Assembly (NCBI RefSeq): GCF_009905375.1
Contig: NC_133650.1
Location: forward strand, 297,041,957-297,105,956
Length of the DNA stretch: 64,000 nt
Direction of reading: 5' to 3'
From: Apium graveolens
Taxonomy: Eukaryota; Streptophyta; Magnoliopsida; Apiales; Apiaceae
The notes beneath the pieces were generated by a model. It did not search any database, was not told where the DNA came from, and was given only the letters and a program-made list of their open reading frames with translations. Position 1 is the stretch's first letter. Every line of letters begins with the position of its first letter. Position numbers and translations under genes: made by a program. Shown here piece by piece: positions 1 to 10,051 of this stretch.

Positions 1-3000
1 TGTTATCTCCACTCCTTCTATGTGCCTTGGCCTTTCTTCTGTTTCCCTTCTGCCATTCCTCTCTTTCTTCCACACTCTCACCAAATATACTCCCTAAAAC
101 CTCATCTAGGTTTGTAGTCTTGTCTTCACCCCTGACTTCAATCTCTTTTTCTTTTTCAACCAGACTTGACTTTAGCTGTTGTTCAAGCTTTGCTTGTGCT
201 CTTTTGTCAGCCTTTAATTGCTTGTCTTCTTCCTTCTTGGCTATTGAGAATTTGGGATGTCCTTGCATCACACATATGCTCTTTCCCTCTCTAATGATAA
301 TAGCTCTATTTCTCCTTACAGCCTCATCCATGGTCTTTTTGAGATAAGCAATACTCCTGCCTAAAATCTTGTTCTCATCAGCTTTTGGAGGAGGAAAGTC
401 CACTTCTTTTAAAGGATTCTTTGTTGAGTCCTTATTGGATCTTTCATTGGGCTTGAGAATTATAGCTTTTAGTTCTTTGGAAGAAGCTTCTCCATCCTTA
501 TGACTCCCTACTGGCATGAGCTCCATGTTGATTGGTTCAATTTTTGTGCTGTATTTCACAGATGTTGATTTGTCTTGTGTAGAACCAAACAACAGTTGCA
601 ACCTTTCATCAATTCTCCTCCTTTGTTCTTTCACTTGAATTTCAGCTGCTGCTAGCTGAATCAAATCAATTCCATCAGGCTTGCCCTTGATTTGAATGAT
701 TGGAGAAGTAGTGATGGCAGGAACTAGCACTTTAGATATGTTAACTTTTGTAGATGGCTCTCCTTCCCCTTCCCTTTTACTCTCCCCCTTTTTGTTATCA
801 TCAAGGAGAGGGGTCAAGCCTTGTGCTTTTGCCAGCTGCATCAGGAGACTGGTTTGAGATTGTTGATTGTGAAGAATGGTGGCCACAGAATCTTCAATAA
901 CTTGAACTCTGTCTTCTAACTTGGCCAATCGTTTTTCAGTAACAGATTCTTTCTTCAATCTCAAAACCAAGTCCTGCAATGTACCATAAGGCATGACTGA
1001 ATCCAATTTTTCTGAAGTATAGGTTTTCAAGTCAGCAATATCCTTCCTGAGATCATCCATACTCAGATTCTGCTTCACTTGCTGCAGCTTCATGAGATGC
1101 AGTGAGTCCAGGTGAGCTTGAAGGATAGCCTTGATACTTGCATGTGAAGTATTCTGAATGGCCTGTTGAATAGTGTTGATTTGTTTGACTAAAGAGACAT
1201 TGAATTCCCCTGATCTATACTCCTTAGTCAAGGCCCATTCAGGTAGATTTGGAATTGAACTAGGGCCTTCATCTCCCCCTAAGTTCATGCTTCCATCAAA
1301 AGAAAGAGAGTCATCATCATCAGAATTTGCTCCAAATTCCTCAGATGGCTCACCAGCTGTAGAAGGCATTTTGTGAATGGCAGCTTTATCCCTTTGAAGA
1401 GATGATGTTGTGTGCACTAGATGTAGTGACCTTTCTGCCTCCTCATTGCCCTGAGCAGCCACCAGTTGATAGGCTGTCACAGGATGAGTAAAAGTGTCAG
1501 CATCCAAGGAAATGTTATCAATTACAGCTTTGTAATGTTGCTGAAATTGTCTTTCCTTTTGAGCATCATCCACAATCATTGACTCATTAGCAATGGCTGG
1601 TTCCACCCTTGTATCTACTGTACCTGCTTTTCTCTCTTTTTCTCTATGTTCTTGCATCAGGGGCTCCCCCTGGCTCACACAACTCACTCCCTCACCTTCA
1701 CCTACTAAGGTGGTACTCCACTCACTTACTTTTGCCATGCTGGAAGAAATAGCATGCATTTTTGAGCTCTCAATCTCTCCTTTTGCCTGGGAGCAACCCA
1801 GCCTCTCACTCAAATTGTCACTCCCTTCCCTCAATCCTAAGAGTGATTGCACAGTATTCATGTCTTCTACACTTGGAATTAATTCAGTTATTTGTGTAGA
1901 GACTGTCAACGGATGTGGAATATCCGTTGAAGGTGAAACTGATGTTATCAACGGATAACTGCTGTTAAGCTTATCCGTTGAAGAACAACCACTTGTCAAC
2001 GGATGAGTGATATCCGTTAAAGAAGGAAAAGAAGTTGAAATTGAAAGTGATATAACTGTTGAATCTGTGTAGATTGATTTGAGATGTGGTGACACAGATC
2101 CTTCAATTATATCTGAAAGAATTTGCGGGTGATCCAACAAATCATCTAAGAGATGATGATCACCTGTATTTGAGTGGGGCTTCTCCCTGAGTTGTAAAGA
2201 GGGAGAATCAGGAATTGATGGGAATAACATATCCACATCCAGAGATGGTGATGAAGTGTTTGGTGATTGATGTGTGATTATTGTGAGAGAATGGGGATGT
2301 GACTCCACATTTATTGGAGTCACATCAAACTGAGTTTGAGAAGGCATAGATACAGATGGATGTATCTGTGCAGTGTGTGCACCCTGTGTAGAAGATTGGG
2401 TTCTGGCCTTCTTTCTTCTAATAAAGGCTTTTGTTGGTGAGTGTTTGGCTTTAGTGTCCCTCCCTCTTTTGTTCTGTGTTCCTGGTTTGGAACTATTTTC
2501 AATAGTAACATCCTTTTGGGAGGATGCTACTAGGGATGTGCTAGATACCTTTTCAACCACCACACCTTTTTGAGAAACTGTGGCTTGGCTAGCTTGGGAA
2601 GCACTCAACTTTCCTACCTTATCCTGGGGGTTTCTTTGATGTTCACCCCTCCCCTCACCACTCACACCCTGTTCACTCACCTCAGGATTAATAGTTGGTG
2701 TTACAACTGTTGTCTTTTGAGAAACAACAGAGGTGGATTTCTTTGTCTTGGATTTTGAAAGTTTAGTTTTGGTGACCTTGGTAGAAATCTGTTGGGGCAT
2801 CACAGATTTCATGGCCACACTAGAAGATAAAGAAATAGAGGGGTTGGAAGAAGTAGGAGTTGTAGAAGCAATTACCTCACCTACCTTAGGTGCATTCATG
2901 ATTGGTAAATACACCAATGGCACACTGCTGTTAAGATCCATTCTCTTCAAGTCTGCAAGAACTCTTTTCTCTTGTGCCCAGCACTGGAGTTTATTATTCT

Positions 3001-3670
3001 CATTGATTATGACTAAACCTTCAGCAACATGGTTAGCCAATAACATAAAGAATCTAGCATAATAGATGTTATTAGGTCTATTAGCTTTGTTACCTAATCT
3101 AGTACCTAATTCTAGCATCACATAGTTGCTAAAGTTAAAATACCTATCAGAAACAAGCATATAGAGCATATTAACCAGAGATGAAGTTATGGCATCAAAA
3201 TTACTAATTTTCCCAGAGAAGACCTTTATAAAGGCATCCCCAAGGAAACTCCATTCTTTCCTAAGGCCTTTTCTTCTAATACTCCCTAAATTAGCAGAGT
3301 TAAGAGAATAACCTATGGAATCTAACATGCTGGATACATCACTATCAGTGTGTGGTGTCATGGCATTGTTCTCAGGCAATTTAAAACATGCTTGTAAATC
3401 ATCACAGTTAATACAGTGAATTTTACCTTTGAGAGTGAAGGAGATAGTCATATCCATGGAGTTGAACTCAGCAGTTGTCCAAATCTCCTCAACTACTTCA
3501 CAGAAAATTGTTGGGGCTTCCAGCATTGCATAGCTAAGTTTACAGTTTTTGATGAAGTCCATCATTTTGTGATAGTCTGAGTGGGCTTCATTCTTTTCTA
3601 CCAAAGCTATGAAATTGTTCTTTTCATAGATGAACCCAGATTGAGACATAATCTTCACGACTGGTGCCAT
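1..3670 (-). CDS. Third ORF of the Sirevirus-type element (partial, runs off the left edge)
   Basis: The frame is open from an ATG at 3670 to base 1, at least 1,223 codons, checked at several points. The protein starts MAPVVKIMSQSGF. The first 260 residues look globular, with the stretch HKMMDFIKNCKLSYAMLEAP followed by an IWTTAEF motif. From memory this resembles an N-terminal domain in copia-encoded proteins of Asteraceae, where database entries are often mislabelled. After that come a Ser/Thr/Pro/Lys-rich low-complexity linker (about residues 265-800), a helical, coiled-coil-like part (around residues 840-950, containing LAKLEDRVQVIEDSV), and a Lys/Glu-rich part near the window edge. The position after pol matches the envelope-like or additional ORF of Sireviruses, but I see no clear signal peptide or membrane segment. 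Function is unknown. Six copies of the ATCCGTTGA word (one imperfect) lie in the linker. Confidence 0.8.
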   Translation of the reverse strand, partial: MAPVVKIMSQSGFIYEKNNFIALVEKNEAHSDYHKMMDFIKNCKLSYAMLEAPTIFCEVVEEIWTTAEFNSMDMTISFTLKGKIHCINCDDLQACFKLPENNAMTPHTDSDVSSMLDSIGYSLNSANLGSIRRKGLRKEWSFLGDAFIKVFSGKISNFDAITSSLVNMLYMLVSDRYFNFSNYVMLELGTRLGNKANRPNNIYYARFFMLLANHVAEGLVIINENNKLQCWAQEKRVLADLKRMDLNSSVPLVYLPIMNAPKVGEVIASTTPTSSNPSISLSSSVAMKSVMPQQISTKVTKTKLSKSKTKKSTSVVSQKTTVVTPTINPEVSEQGVSGEGRGEHQRNPQDKVGKLSASQASQATVSQKGVVVEKVSSTSLVASSQKDVTIENSSKPGTQNKRGRDTKAKHSPTKAFIRRKKARTQSSTQGAHTAQIHPSVSMPSQTQFDVTPINVESHPHSLTIITHQSPNTSSPSLDVDMLFPSIPDSPSLQLREKPHSNTGDHHLLDDLLDHPQILSDIIEGSVSPHLKSIYTDSTVISLSISTSFPSLTDITHPLTSGCSSTDKLNSSYPLITSVSPSTDIPHPLTVSTQITELIPSVEDMNTVQSLLGLREGSDNLSERLGCSQAKGEIESSKMHAISSSMAKVSEWSTTLVGEGEGVSCVSQGEPLMQEHREKERKAGTVDTRVEPAIANESMIVDDAQKERQFQQHYKAVIDNISLDADTFTHPVTAYQLVAAQGNEEAERSLHLVHTTSSLQRDKAAIHKMPSTAGEPSEEFGANSDDDDSLSFDGSMNLGGDEGPSSIPNLPEWALTKEYRSGEFNVSLVKQINTIQQAIQNTSHASIKAILQAHLDSLHLMKLQQVKQNLSMDDLRKDIADLKTYTSEKLDSVMPYGTLQDLVLRLKKESVTEKRLAKLEDRVQVIEDSVATILHNQQSQTSLLMQLAKAQGLTPLLDDNKKGESKREGEGEPSTKVNISKVLVPAITTSPIIQIKGKPDGIDLIQLAAAEIQVKEQRRRIDERLQLLFGSTQDKSTSVKYSTKIEPINMELMPVGSHKDGEASSKELKAIILKPNERSNKDSTKNPLKEVDFPPPKADENKILGRSIAYLKKTMDEAVRRNRAIIIREGKSICVMQGHPKFSIAKKEEDKQLKADKRAQAKLEQQLKSSLVEKEKEIEVRGEDKTTNLDEVLGSIFGESVEEREEWQKGNRRKAKAHRRSGDN
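1906..2020. repeat. Word cluster 1 (TCAACGGAT/ATCCGTTGA) inside ORF3
   Basis: On the plus strand TCAACGGAT starts at 1906, 1948 and 1996, and ATCCGTTGA at 1922 and 1973, with a one-mismatch copy at 2012. Orientations alternate, giving three consecutive inverted pairs. In the ORF3 frame the words are read as S-T-D or H/Y-P-L-T. Confidence 0.9.
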
Positions 3671-4241
3671 TGTTGTGAGTAGAAATTGCAGAGAATAACT
3701 TGAAGTTTTTTTTTTTTTTTTGCAGAGAGAAAATGGTAAATGCTTGAAATTTCAAGAAAGCGTAAAGTAAAAATGAACAATCAGAAGGACTTATATGCTT
3801 TCTCAAATTAATAAACAAAAATATAAAATAAAGATTTATCAATAAATATGCGTTAGTGAATTTCAGCCGTTTAAGAATAAACTGTGAGTATTCTAAAAAC
3901 TACCTTTAAAACCAATACATACAGATGTATGTATGAGTATCAACGGTTAAGAGAATAGAATCAACGGCTGTTAAACACCTGAATCGATTGATGTGACATT
4001 TCAACGGATAAGGCAAATTGTCATCCGTTGAAAGGTACTTCAGTTTTATCCGTTGACGGATAAAAATTCCAGAAATGTATTTGTCTTTCAACGGATAATG
4101 ACTATCCGTTGATAGAGCAATTTTGACTTTCAACGGATAGGGAACATCCGTTGATGGAATAAACTATGTTAAAAGTCAAATTTGTTCTTAGCAACTAATA
4201 TATTTCAGGCTTCAATTCAAATTGCAATAAAGACATGAATT
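3671..4241 (-). other. Non-coding spacer between pol and ORF3
   Basis: No credible reading frame is present. The part next to ORF3 is AT-rich with a run of T (about 3707-3722). The part next to pol holds word cluster 2. It could serve as a leader or promoter for ORF3, since ORF3 is separated from pol by about 570 bp and readthrough of the pol stop would not reach it in frame. Confidence 0.6.
3940..4154. repeat. Word cluster 2 with perfect inverted pairs, in the pol-ORF3 spacer
   Basis: Exact copies start at 4001, 4088 and 4130 (TCAACGGAT) and 4023, 4048, 4104 and 4146 (ATCCGTTGA). Variants lie at 3940, 3961 and 4054. The pair 4088-4097/4103-4112 is a perfect 10-bp inverted repeat with a 5-base loop. 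The pair 4130-4138/4146-4154 has 9-bp arms and a 7-base loop. These could fold as hairpins in RNA or single-stranded cDNA. Confidence 0.9.
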
Positions 4242-7200
4242 TTAAGAGTAATTAAGCATACCTAGCTCACTTACCAATCTTGTGAATGTTGATTCATCAA
4301 GTGGCTTGGTAAATATGTCAGCAATTTGTTGTTCACTTGGAACAAAATGTAGTTCCACTGTACCATTCATGACATGCTCCCTAATGAAATGGTACTTGAT
4401 ATCAATGTGCTTGGTCCTTGAGTGCTGCACAGGATTCTCTGTTATGGCTATGGCACTTGTGTTGTCACAAAAGATAGGAATTCTATCAACATGAAGTCCA
4501 TAGTCAAGGAGTTGGTTCCTCATCCATAACACTTGAGAACAGCAACTTCCAGCAGCAATGTATTCAGCCTCAGCTGTAGAAGTAGAGACTGAATTTTGCT
4601 TTTTGCTAAACCATGATACAAGCTTGTTTCCCAGGAATTGGCAGGAGCCTGTTGTACTTTTCCTATCTATTTTGCAACCTGCATAGTCTGCATCTGAATA
4701 ACCAATTAGATCAAAGCCAGATTCTCTAGGATACCAAATACCTAAATTTGGTGTACCCTTGAGATATCTGAAAATCCTTTTGATAGCAATTAGGTGAGAC
4801 TCCCTAGGATCAGCTTGGAATCTAGCACAAAGACATGTAGCAAACATTATATCTGGTCTACTAGCAGTTAAATATAAAAGTGAACCAACCATGCCTCTAT
4901 AACTTGTAATATCCACAGACCTTTCAGTCTTATTTAATTCAAGTTTGGTGGCAGTGGCCATGGGAGTTTTTGCAGATGAACATTCCATTAAGTCAAACTT
5001 CTTTAAAAGATCATAAATATATTTAGTTTGACTAATGAAAATTCCATCACTAACTTGTTTAACTTGTAAACCAAGAAAATAGGTTAGTTCTCCCATTAGG
5101 CTCATTTCATAATTACTTTGCATTAGCTTAGCAAACTTTTTGCAAAGTTTATCATCTTTAGAGCCAAATATTATGTCATCTACATAAATTTGAACAAGTA
5201 TACTAGAGCCATTAACATCCCTAAAGAAGAGAGTTTTATCAACAGTACCTCTAGTGAAGTGATTCTTCAAAAGAAATTTTGATAATGTTTCATACCAGGC
5301 TCTAGGTGCTTGCTTCAGTCCATAGAGTGCTTTCAACAGATAATACACATAGTCTGGAAAATTTGGATCTTCAAATCCTGGAGGTTGACTTACATAGACT
5401 TCTTCCTCTAATTTCCCATTTAGAAATGCACTCTTGACATCCATTTGATAGACTTTGAAATTGGCATGGGCTGCATGGGCTAGAAATATTCTGATGGCTT
5501 CAAGTCTTGCAACAGGAGCATATGTTTCATCAAAATCTATTCCCTCTTGCTGAGAATAGCCTTTAGCAACCAGTCTGGCTTTATTCCTTATGATAATGCC
5601 ATTTTCATCCATCTTGTTTCTGAATACCCACTTTGTGTCAATAGGACTCTTGTTCTTTGGTTTGGGTACCAGCTTCCATACTTGGTTTCTCTCAAATTGG
5701 TTCAGCTCTTCCTGCATAGCTAATATCCAATCTGGATCCAATAGAGCTTCTTCCACTTTCTTAGGTTCCTCCTGAGACAGAAAACTACTATACAGACATT
5801 CATCTTGAGTGGCTTTTCTTGTTTGCACTTTAGATGATGCATCACCAATGATCAGTTCAAAGGGATGATTCTTGGTCCATTTCCTTTGTGGTGGAAGATG
5901 TGCTCTAGATGAGGTGGCCTCAGTATTGTCATGATGTGAGACAGAGTGTTGACTAGTTGAAACTCCCCCTGAGTTGTTAGTCCTTTGCAGGGAACTTGGA
6001 GTTCTATCAACTGATGATGTAAATCGATTATCCGTTGATGAACTATGATCAACAGATGCTTCATTTTGTACTTCAACGGATGATGCACTATGTCTTTCAA
6101 TGGATACTGTATTGCCTCTATCAACGGATGCAGTATTTTGTGCATTATCCAGGGGCATGTTTTGAATCTCTTTTGAAGTGTCATCTCCATCAGTCTCCTC
6201 TTCACTTTCATCACAATATATCTCAATGTTGTCAAATTTGAGTCTCTCATTATGTCCCTCATCTGTTAGTCCATCAATCTTTTCATCATCAAACACAACA
6301 TGCACAGATTCCATAACAATGTTGGTTCTTAGATTGTAGACCCTATAAGATTTTCCAGCTGAGTAACCAACAAATATCCCTTCATCAGCCTTTGCATCAA
6401 ACTTCCCTTTATGGTCAGATTGATTCCTCAGTATAAAGCATTTACATCCAAAGACATGAAGAAAGTTTAGAGTTGGTTTTCTTCTCTTGAACAACTGATA
6501 AGGAGTCATGCCTTTAGCTTGATTGATCAAAGAAATATTCTGAGTGAAGCAGGCACAATTAACAGCTTCAGCCCAGAAATATGTTGGTAACTTTGATTCT
6601 TCAAGCATTGTTCTGGTAGCTTCAATTAAAGATCTGTTCTTTCTTTCAACAACCCCATTTTGCTGAGGTGTTCTTGGAGCTGAGAACTCATGCATGATTC
6701 CATTTTCTTCACAGAACAGCCTTAATGTCGAATTCTTGAACTCAGTTCCATTGTCACTCCTGATATTTCTAACCTTCAAGTCAGGATGATTGTTGACTTG
6801 CCTGATGTGATTGATAATGATTTCACTTGCTTCATCCTTTGATCCAAGAAAACAGACCCATGAGAACTTTGAGAAATCATCTACAATCACTAAGCAATAA
6901 TTTTTTCTTGCAATAGACAATACATTGACTGGTCCAAACAAATCCATATGTAGCAGCTGTAATGGTTCATCAATTGTTGTTTCAAGCTTCTTTTTGAATG
7001 ATGCTTTCCTTTGTTTGCCTTTCTGACAAGCATCACACAAACCATCCCCTGAGAATTCAACTAGAGGGATTCCTCTAACTAAGTCCTTTTTGACTAGATC
7101 ATTCATTGTCTTGAAATTCAAGTGAGATAGCTTCTTGTGCCATAGCCAACTTTCAACTGTGCTTGCTTTGCTGAAGAGACAAGTAATGGATTCCGCATCT

Positions 7201-7571
7201 GTAGAGTTGAAGTCAGCTATGTACACATTTCCTTTTCTAACTCCAGTTAGAACCACTTTGTTGTCTTTCTTACTAGTGACAACACAGGCTTCAGAATTGA
7301 AAGAAACTGTATTCCCTCTATCACATAGTTGACTGATGCTCAGTAAATTGTGCTTGAGACCATCAACTAATGCAACTTCATTAATGATGACATTCCTTGT
7401 TGAAATCAAGCCATATCCCATAGTAAACCCTTTGCTGTCATCTCCAAAGGTTATGCTAGGGCCAGCTCTTTCCTTGAACTCTGTGAGCAGGGAGAAATCT
7501 CCTGTCATGTGTCTTGAACAACCACTGTCCAAGTACCATAGATTTCTTCCATTTCCCTGCACACCATAAAA
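4242..7571 (-). CDS. pol: Copia pol polyprotein: protease, integrase, reverse transcriptase, RNase H
   Basis: About 1,109 codons. In order: aspartic protease site DSG in [13 protein letters not shown]; the GAG-pre-integrase zinc region ([10 protein letters not shown] near residue 140); the integrase core with catalytic Asp in HMDLFGP, Asp in SDNGTEF and Glu in NGVVERKNR; a variable Ser/Asp-rich linker (about residues 445-565); reverse transcriptase with YVDDIIFG; RNase H with [19 protein letters not shown] and [12 protein letters not shown]. All main catalytic residues are present. There is no ATG at the start. The frame opens just after a TGA at 7574-7572, and the first possible near-cognate codon is a GTG at 7562. 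The reading frame is shifted by one base relative to gag, and both frames have a TGA in the short junction, so expression as a gag-pol fusion looks broken in this copy. Confidence 0.95.
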   Translation of the reverse strand, partial: FYGVQGNGRNLWYLDSGCSRHMTGDFSLLTEFKERAGPSITFGDDSKGFTMGYGLISTRNVIINEVALVDGLKHNLLSISQLCDRGNTVSFNSEACVVTSKKDNKVVLTGVRKGNVYIADFNSTDAESITCLFSKASTVESWLWHKKLSHLNFKTMNDLVKKDLVRGIPLVEFSGDGLCDACQKGKQRKASFKKKLETTIDEPLQLLHMDLFGPVNVLSIARKNYCLVIVDDFSKFSWVCFLGSKDEASEIIINHIRQVNNHPDLKVRNIRSDNGTEFKNSTLRLFCEENGIMHEFSAPRTPQQNGVVERKNRSLIEATRTMLEESKLPTYFWAEAVNCACFTQNISLINQAKGMTPYQLFKRRKPTLNFLHVFGCKCFILRNQSDHKGKFDAKADEGIFVGYSAGKSYRVYNLRTNIVMESVHVVFDDEKIDGLTDEGHNERLKFDNIEIYCDESEEETDGDDTSKEIQNMPLDNAQNTASVDRGNTVSIERHSASSVEVQNEASVDHSSSTDNRFTSSVDRTPSSLQRTNNSGGVSTSQHSVSHHDNTEATSSRAHLPPQRKWTKNHPFELIIGDASSKVQTRKATQDECLYSSFLSQEEPKKVEEALLDPDWILAMQEELNQFERNQVWKLVPKPKNKSPIDTKWVFRNKMDENGIIIRNKARLVAKGYSQQEGIDFDETYAPVARLEAIRIFLAHAAHANFKVYQMDVKSAFLNGKLEEEVYVSQPPGFEDPNFPDYVYYLLKALYGLKQAPRAWYETLSKFLLKNHFTRGTVDKTLFFRDVNGSSILVQIYVDDIIFGSKDDKLCKKFAKLMQSNYEMSLMGELTYFLGLQVKQVSDGIFISQTKYIYDLLKKFDLMECSSAKTPMATATKLELNKTERSVDITSYRGMVGSLLYLTASRPDIMFATCLCARFQADPRESHLIAIKRIFRYLKGTPNLGIWYPRESGFDLIGYSDADYAGCKIDRKSTTGSCQFLGNKLVSWFSKKQNSVSTSTAEAEYIAAGSCCSQVLWMRNQLLDYGLHVDRIPIFCDNTSAIAITENPVQHSRTKHIDIKYHFIREHVMNGTVELHFVPSEQQIADIFTKPLDESTFTRLVSELGMLNYS
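6007..6129. repeat. Word cluster 3 in the pol linker
   Basis: Exact words are at 6030 (ATCCGTTGA), 6073 and 6121 (TCAACGGAT), with one-mismatch copies at 6007, 6049 and 6097. They lie in the non-catalytic linker between integrase and reverse transcriptase and are read as SVD, SVE or STD. Confidence 0.85.
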
Positions 7572-7575
7572 TCAA

Positions 7576-9990
7576 TCAATTTGATTTTGGTACCCAAGTT
7601 TCCTTGGGTCCATCCTTGTTAGCCTTTCTCCTAGACTTCATTCCTCCTGCATCTTTAGACTTAGGTAAGTTTGAGTCAACCTTGGTCTTAGATGTAGTTG
7701 GTTGAGGTGTAGGGTTAGTCACAGAATCATTTAGCACATTTGTAAAATTATTAGGCATTGATTGTGCAAACATGTTATTCCACATGGGCATATTGTATGG
7801 CATTTGAGGCATACTAAATGCAGCAAGATAAGGATTGTTAAAATATGGCATGTTTACAAAATGTGCATAAGGATTTTGTTGAGACATAACAGGCATAGCA
7901 TGCAGAGGTGATGCAGACATATTAGGCATAGAAGAGGGTACAGTTATGGGAGTCTTCTTAATGGATTTACAACTAGCAGATAGATGATTAACACTACTAC
8001 AATGCACACAACTTTTTCTAGGAGCATACCTATCAGGTGTGTAATTGTTGTGTTTATTAACTCCTACCTTCCCATTTCTGTTGGATTTTCTTTTAGATTC
8101 CTTTTTATCCTCAACCATCTTGAGCCTATTATTTAACTGTTCTAAGGTCATGTGCCCTACATTCACCTTACTGACATCTTTGGATGTGCTTGCTTCTTCT
8201 TTGACAAAGTTCTTTGAAGTTGAACCAAACTTTTTGTTGAGTTTCTTTAGATTCTCTCTTTTAGAAACATCTGCTTGTTTTGATTGAGGAACCTTCAACG
8301 GATGCTCCTTTTCTTCCTTCAACGGATAACTTTCATCATCCGTTGATTCCACATCCGTTGACAGCCCATCAATTAATTCCAGTTTCTTTTTATTTTTATC
8401 CCAGGCAGTTTCACAGAATGATTCAATTCCTTGGACCTTAGCAATTTGAGCACTTACATCCCTAGATGTCTTCCAGGCTTTAATCACCTCTTGCTCTTTC
8501 TCTAATTGATTGGAAAGTATTTCTACTTTCTTAACAGATTCAGCTAGTTCATTTTCAACAGATATACAATGCAACTTTGTTTTCTCTAGGTCAATCATCT
8601 TATCTTCTAACAAAGCATTTCTATTACATAAAAACAGATTGTTCTCTCTAATCCTACTATTTTCTTTAGCAAGAGATTTAAGAGACACACGCAAATGATA
8701 CAATTCAGTAGACATGTCATTAAAAGCATCATTGCACTCTTCTTTAGTAAGCTGTGTTAAGTCAGTAGTGATTACCTGATTGCTTGATGAACTAACTTCA
8801 TTTTCTTCAGAATCAGCCATGAGAGCAAGGTTGACATACTCCACATCTTCATCCTCTTCATCTCCATTAGCTGCCCAGTCCCTTTCTTGAGTAATGAAAG
8901 CCCTCTCCTTTTGCTTGAGTAGATCAAAATATTTCTTTTTGTAATCTACTTGCTCAAATTTCTTCTTTTCAGAAGTTGGCTTTCTGCACTCACCTGCAAA
9001 GTGTCCACTTATACCACAATTGAAACACTTGAACTTGGATTTGTCCACAGTGTTTTTGTGAGGTTTAGTGGCTCTAGTGTTTTTCTTGAATTTCATCTTT
9101 GCAAATCTTCTGGACAGAAATGCAAGATGCTCATCAATACCATCTGAGTCATCTTGGCTGGAGTTGTCTTCATTTTCAGCAACTTGCTCTTTCCCTTTGC
9201 TTGATTCCTGATTTCTTATTCCAACTTTGGAGTTTGATGTAGATCTCACAGTTTCTTGTCTGCATTTCCTCTCATCTTCAGCTACCAATGCAACTGAACT
9301 TCCTTTCTTTCTCCCCTTCTCCAATACCTCATCCTGTTCCAGCTCTAGTTCATAAGTCTTCAAGATTCCATACAATCTTTCAAGAGTGAAGTCCTTATAA
9401 TCTTGAGAGTTTCTTAAGGAGACAGTCATGGGTTTCCATTCCTTTGGCAAGGATCTTAAAAATTTAAGATTTGAATCCTTTACCTGGTACACTCTTCCAT
9501 ACAGCTTCAGTCCATTCAACAGCTTTTGGAACCTATTGAATGTTTCATTTAAAGATTCATTTTCTTCAAAATGAAAGTATTCATACTGTTGAATGAGAAG
9601 CTGCATTTTGTTTTCTTTCACTTGTTCTGTACCTTCACACAGTAGTTGAACTGTGTCCCAAACCTCTTTGGCAGTTGTGCAATTTATCACATTATCAAAC
9701 ATATCCATGTTAAGACCATTAAACAAAATGTTCATAGCCTTCTTATCCTTGTGGACTTCTTCTGTGTCTTCCATTGTCCATTCTGCTCTAGGTTTTGGAA
9801 TGGATTGACCAACAGCAACTGTGGCTGTAGCAACTGTTGCTACTTTGTGGGGAATGTGAGGACCATTCTCAATGCAGTTTACATAACCTTCATCTTGGGA
9901 GAGTAGATGAAGGTGCATTTTCACCTTCCAATGGTGATAACTGTCTTTGTCAAGAACTGGGATCTTTACTCCAATATCCTTCTTACTCAT
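7576..9990 (-). CDS. gag: Copia gag polyprotein (804 aa)
   Basis: Structural protein of the virus-like particle. The N-terminal third is a copia gag domain (UBN2 type: YHHWKVKMHLHL near residue 20, then AKEVWDTVQLLCEG, LNETFNRFQKLLNGL and LRSLPKEWKPM). A CCHC zinc knuckle CFNCGISGHFAGEC sits near residues 315-335, a coiled-coil-like region near 440-540, and a second CCHC-like knuckle CVHCSSVNHLSASC near residue 660. A Met/Pro/Asn-rich tail follows. The end, ETWVPKSN then TGA, is typical of Sirevirus gag-pol borders. The ATG lies about 60 bases after the LTR and a few bases after the primer binding site, so it is the natural start. Four exact copies of the 9-bp word fall in the linker (8295-8361). 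Confidence 0.95.
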   Translation of the reverse strand: MSKKDIGVKIPVLDKDSYHHWKVKMHLHLLSQDEGYVNCIENGPHIPHKVATVATATVAVGQSIPKPRAEWTMEDTEEVHKDKKAMNILFNGLNMDMFDNVINCTTAKEVWDTVQLLCEGTEQVKENKMQLLIQQYEYFHFEENESLNETFNRFQKLLNGLKLYGRVYQVKDSNLKFLRSLPKEWKPMTVSLRNSQDYKDFTLERLYGILKTYELELEQDEVLEKGRKKGSSVALVAEDERKCRQETVRSTSNSKVGIRNQESSKGKEQVAENEDNSSQDDSDGIDEHLAFLSRRFAKMKFKKNTRATKPHKNTVDKSKFKCFNCGISGHFAGECRKPTSEKKKFEQVDYKKKYFDLLKQKERAFITQERDWAANGDEEDEDVEYVNLALMADSEENEVSSSSNQVITTDLTQLTKEECNDAFNDMSTELYHLRVSLKSLAKENSRIRENNLFLCNRNALLEDKMIDLEKTKLHCISVENELAESVKKVEILSNQLEKEQEVIKAWKTSRDVSAQIAKVQGIESFCETAWDKNKKKLELIDGLSTDVESTDDESYPLKEEKEHPLKVPQSKQADVSKRENLKKLNKKFGSTSKNFVKEEASTSKDVSKVNVGHMTLEQLNNRLKMVEDKKESKRKSNRNGKVGVNKHNNYTPDRYAPRKSCVHCSSVNHLSASCKSIKKTPITVPSSMPNMSASPLHAMPVMSQQNPYAHFVNMPYFNNPYLAAFSMPQMPYNMPMWNNMFAQSMPNNFTNVLNDSVTNPTPQPTTSKTKVDSNLPKSKDAGGMKSRRKANKDGPKETWVPKSN
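8295..8361. repeat. Word cluster 4 in the gag linker
   Basis: TCAACGGAT starts at 8295 and 8319, and ATCCGTTGA at 8338 and 8353. They sit in the acidic linker after the coiled coil and are read as STD, YPLK or HPLK. Confidence 0.9.
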
Positions 9991-10037
9991 CTTTGTTAGA
10001 TTCCAAGACCTTTAAACTCTTTGTATGTCAAGAGCCT

Positions 10038-10049
10038 GCTCTGATACCA
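10038..10049 (-). promoter_or_regulatory. Primer binding site for initiator Met-tRNA
   Basis: The minus strand reads TGGTATCAGAGC two bases after the end of the LTR. This is the usual copia primer site, complementary to the 3' end of initiator tRNA-Met. Confidence 0.93.
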
Positions 10050-10051
10050 AT

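Noticed and set aside
1906..2020. CRISPR-like array of short repeats
   Set aside because: Spacing is irregular, orientation alternates, the word is 9 bp, and the sequence is a plant retrotransposon.
5852..6262. Antisense-looking 136-residue frame over pol
   Set aside because: It is an alternative frame of the pol linker with no similarity and a low-complexity sequence.
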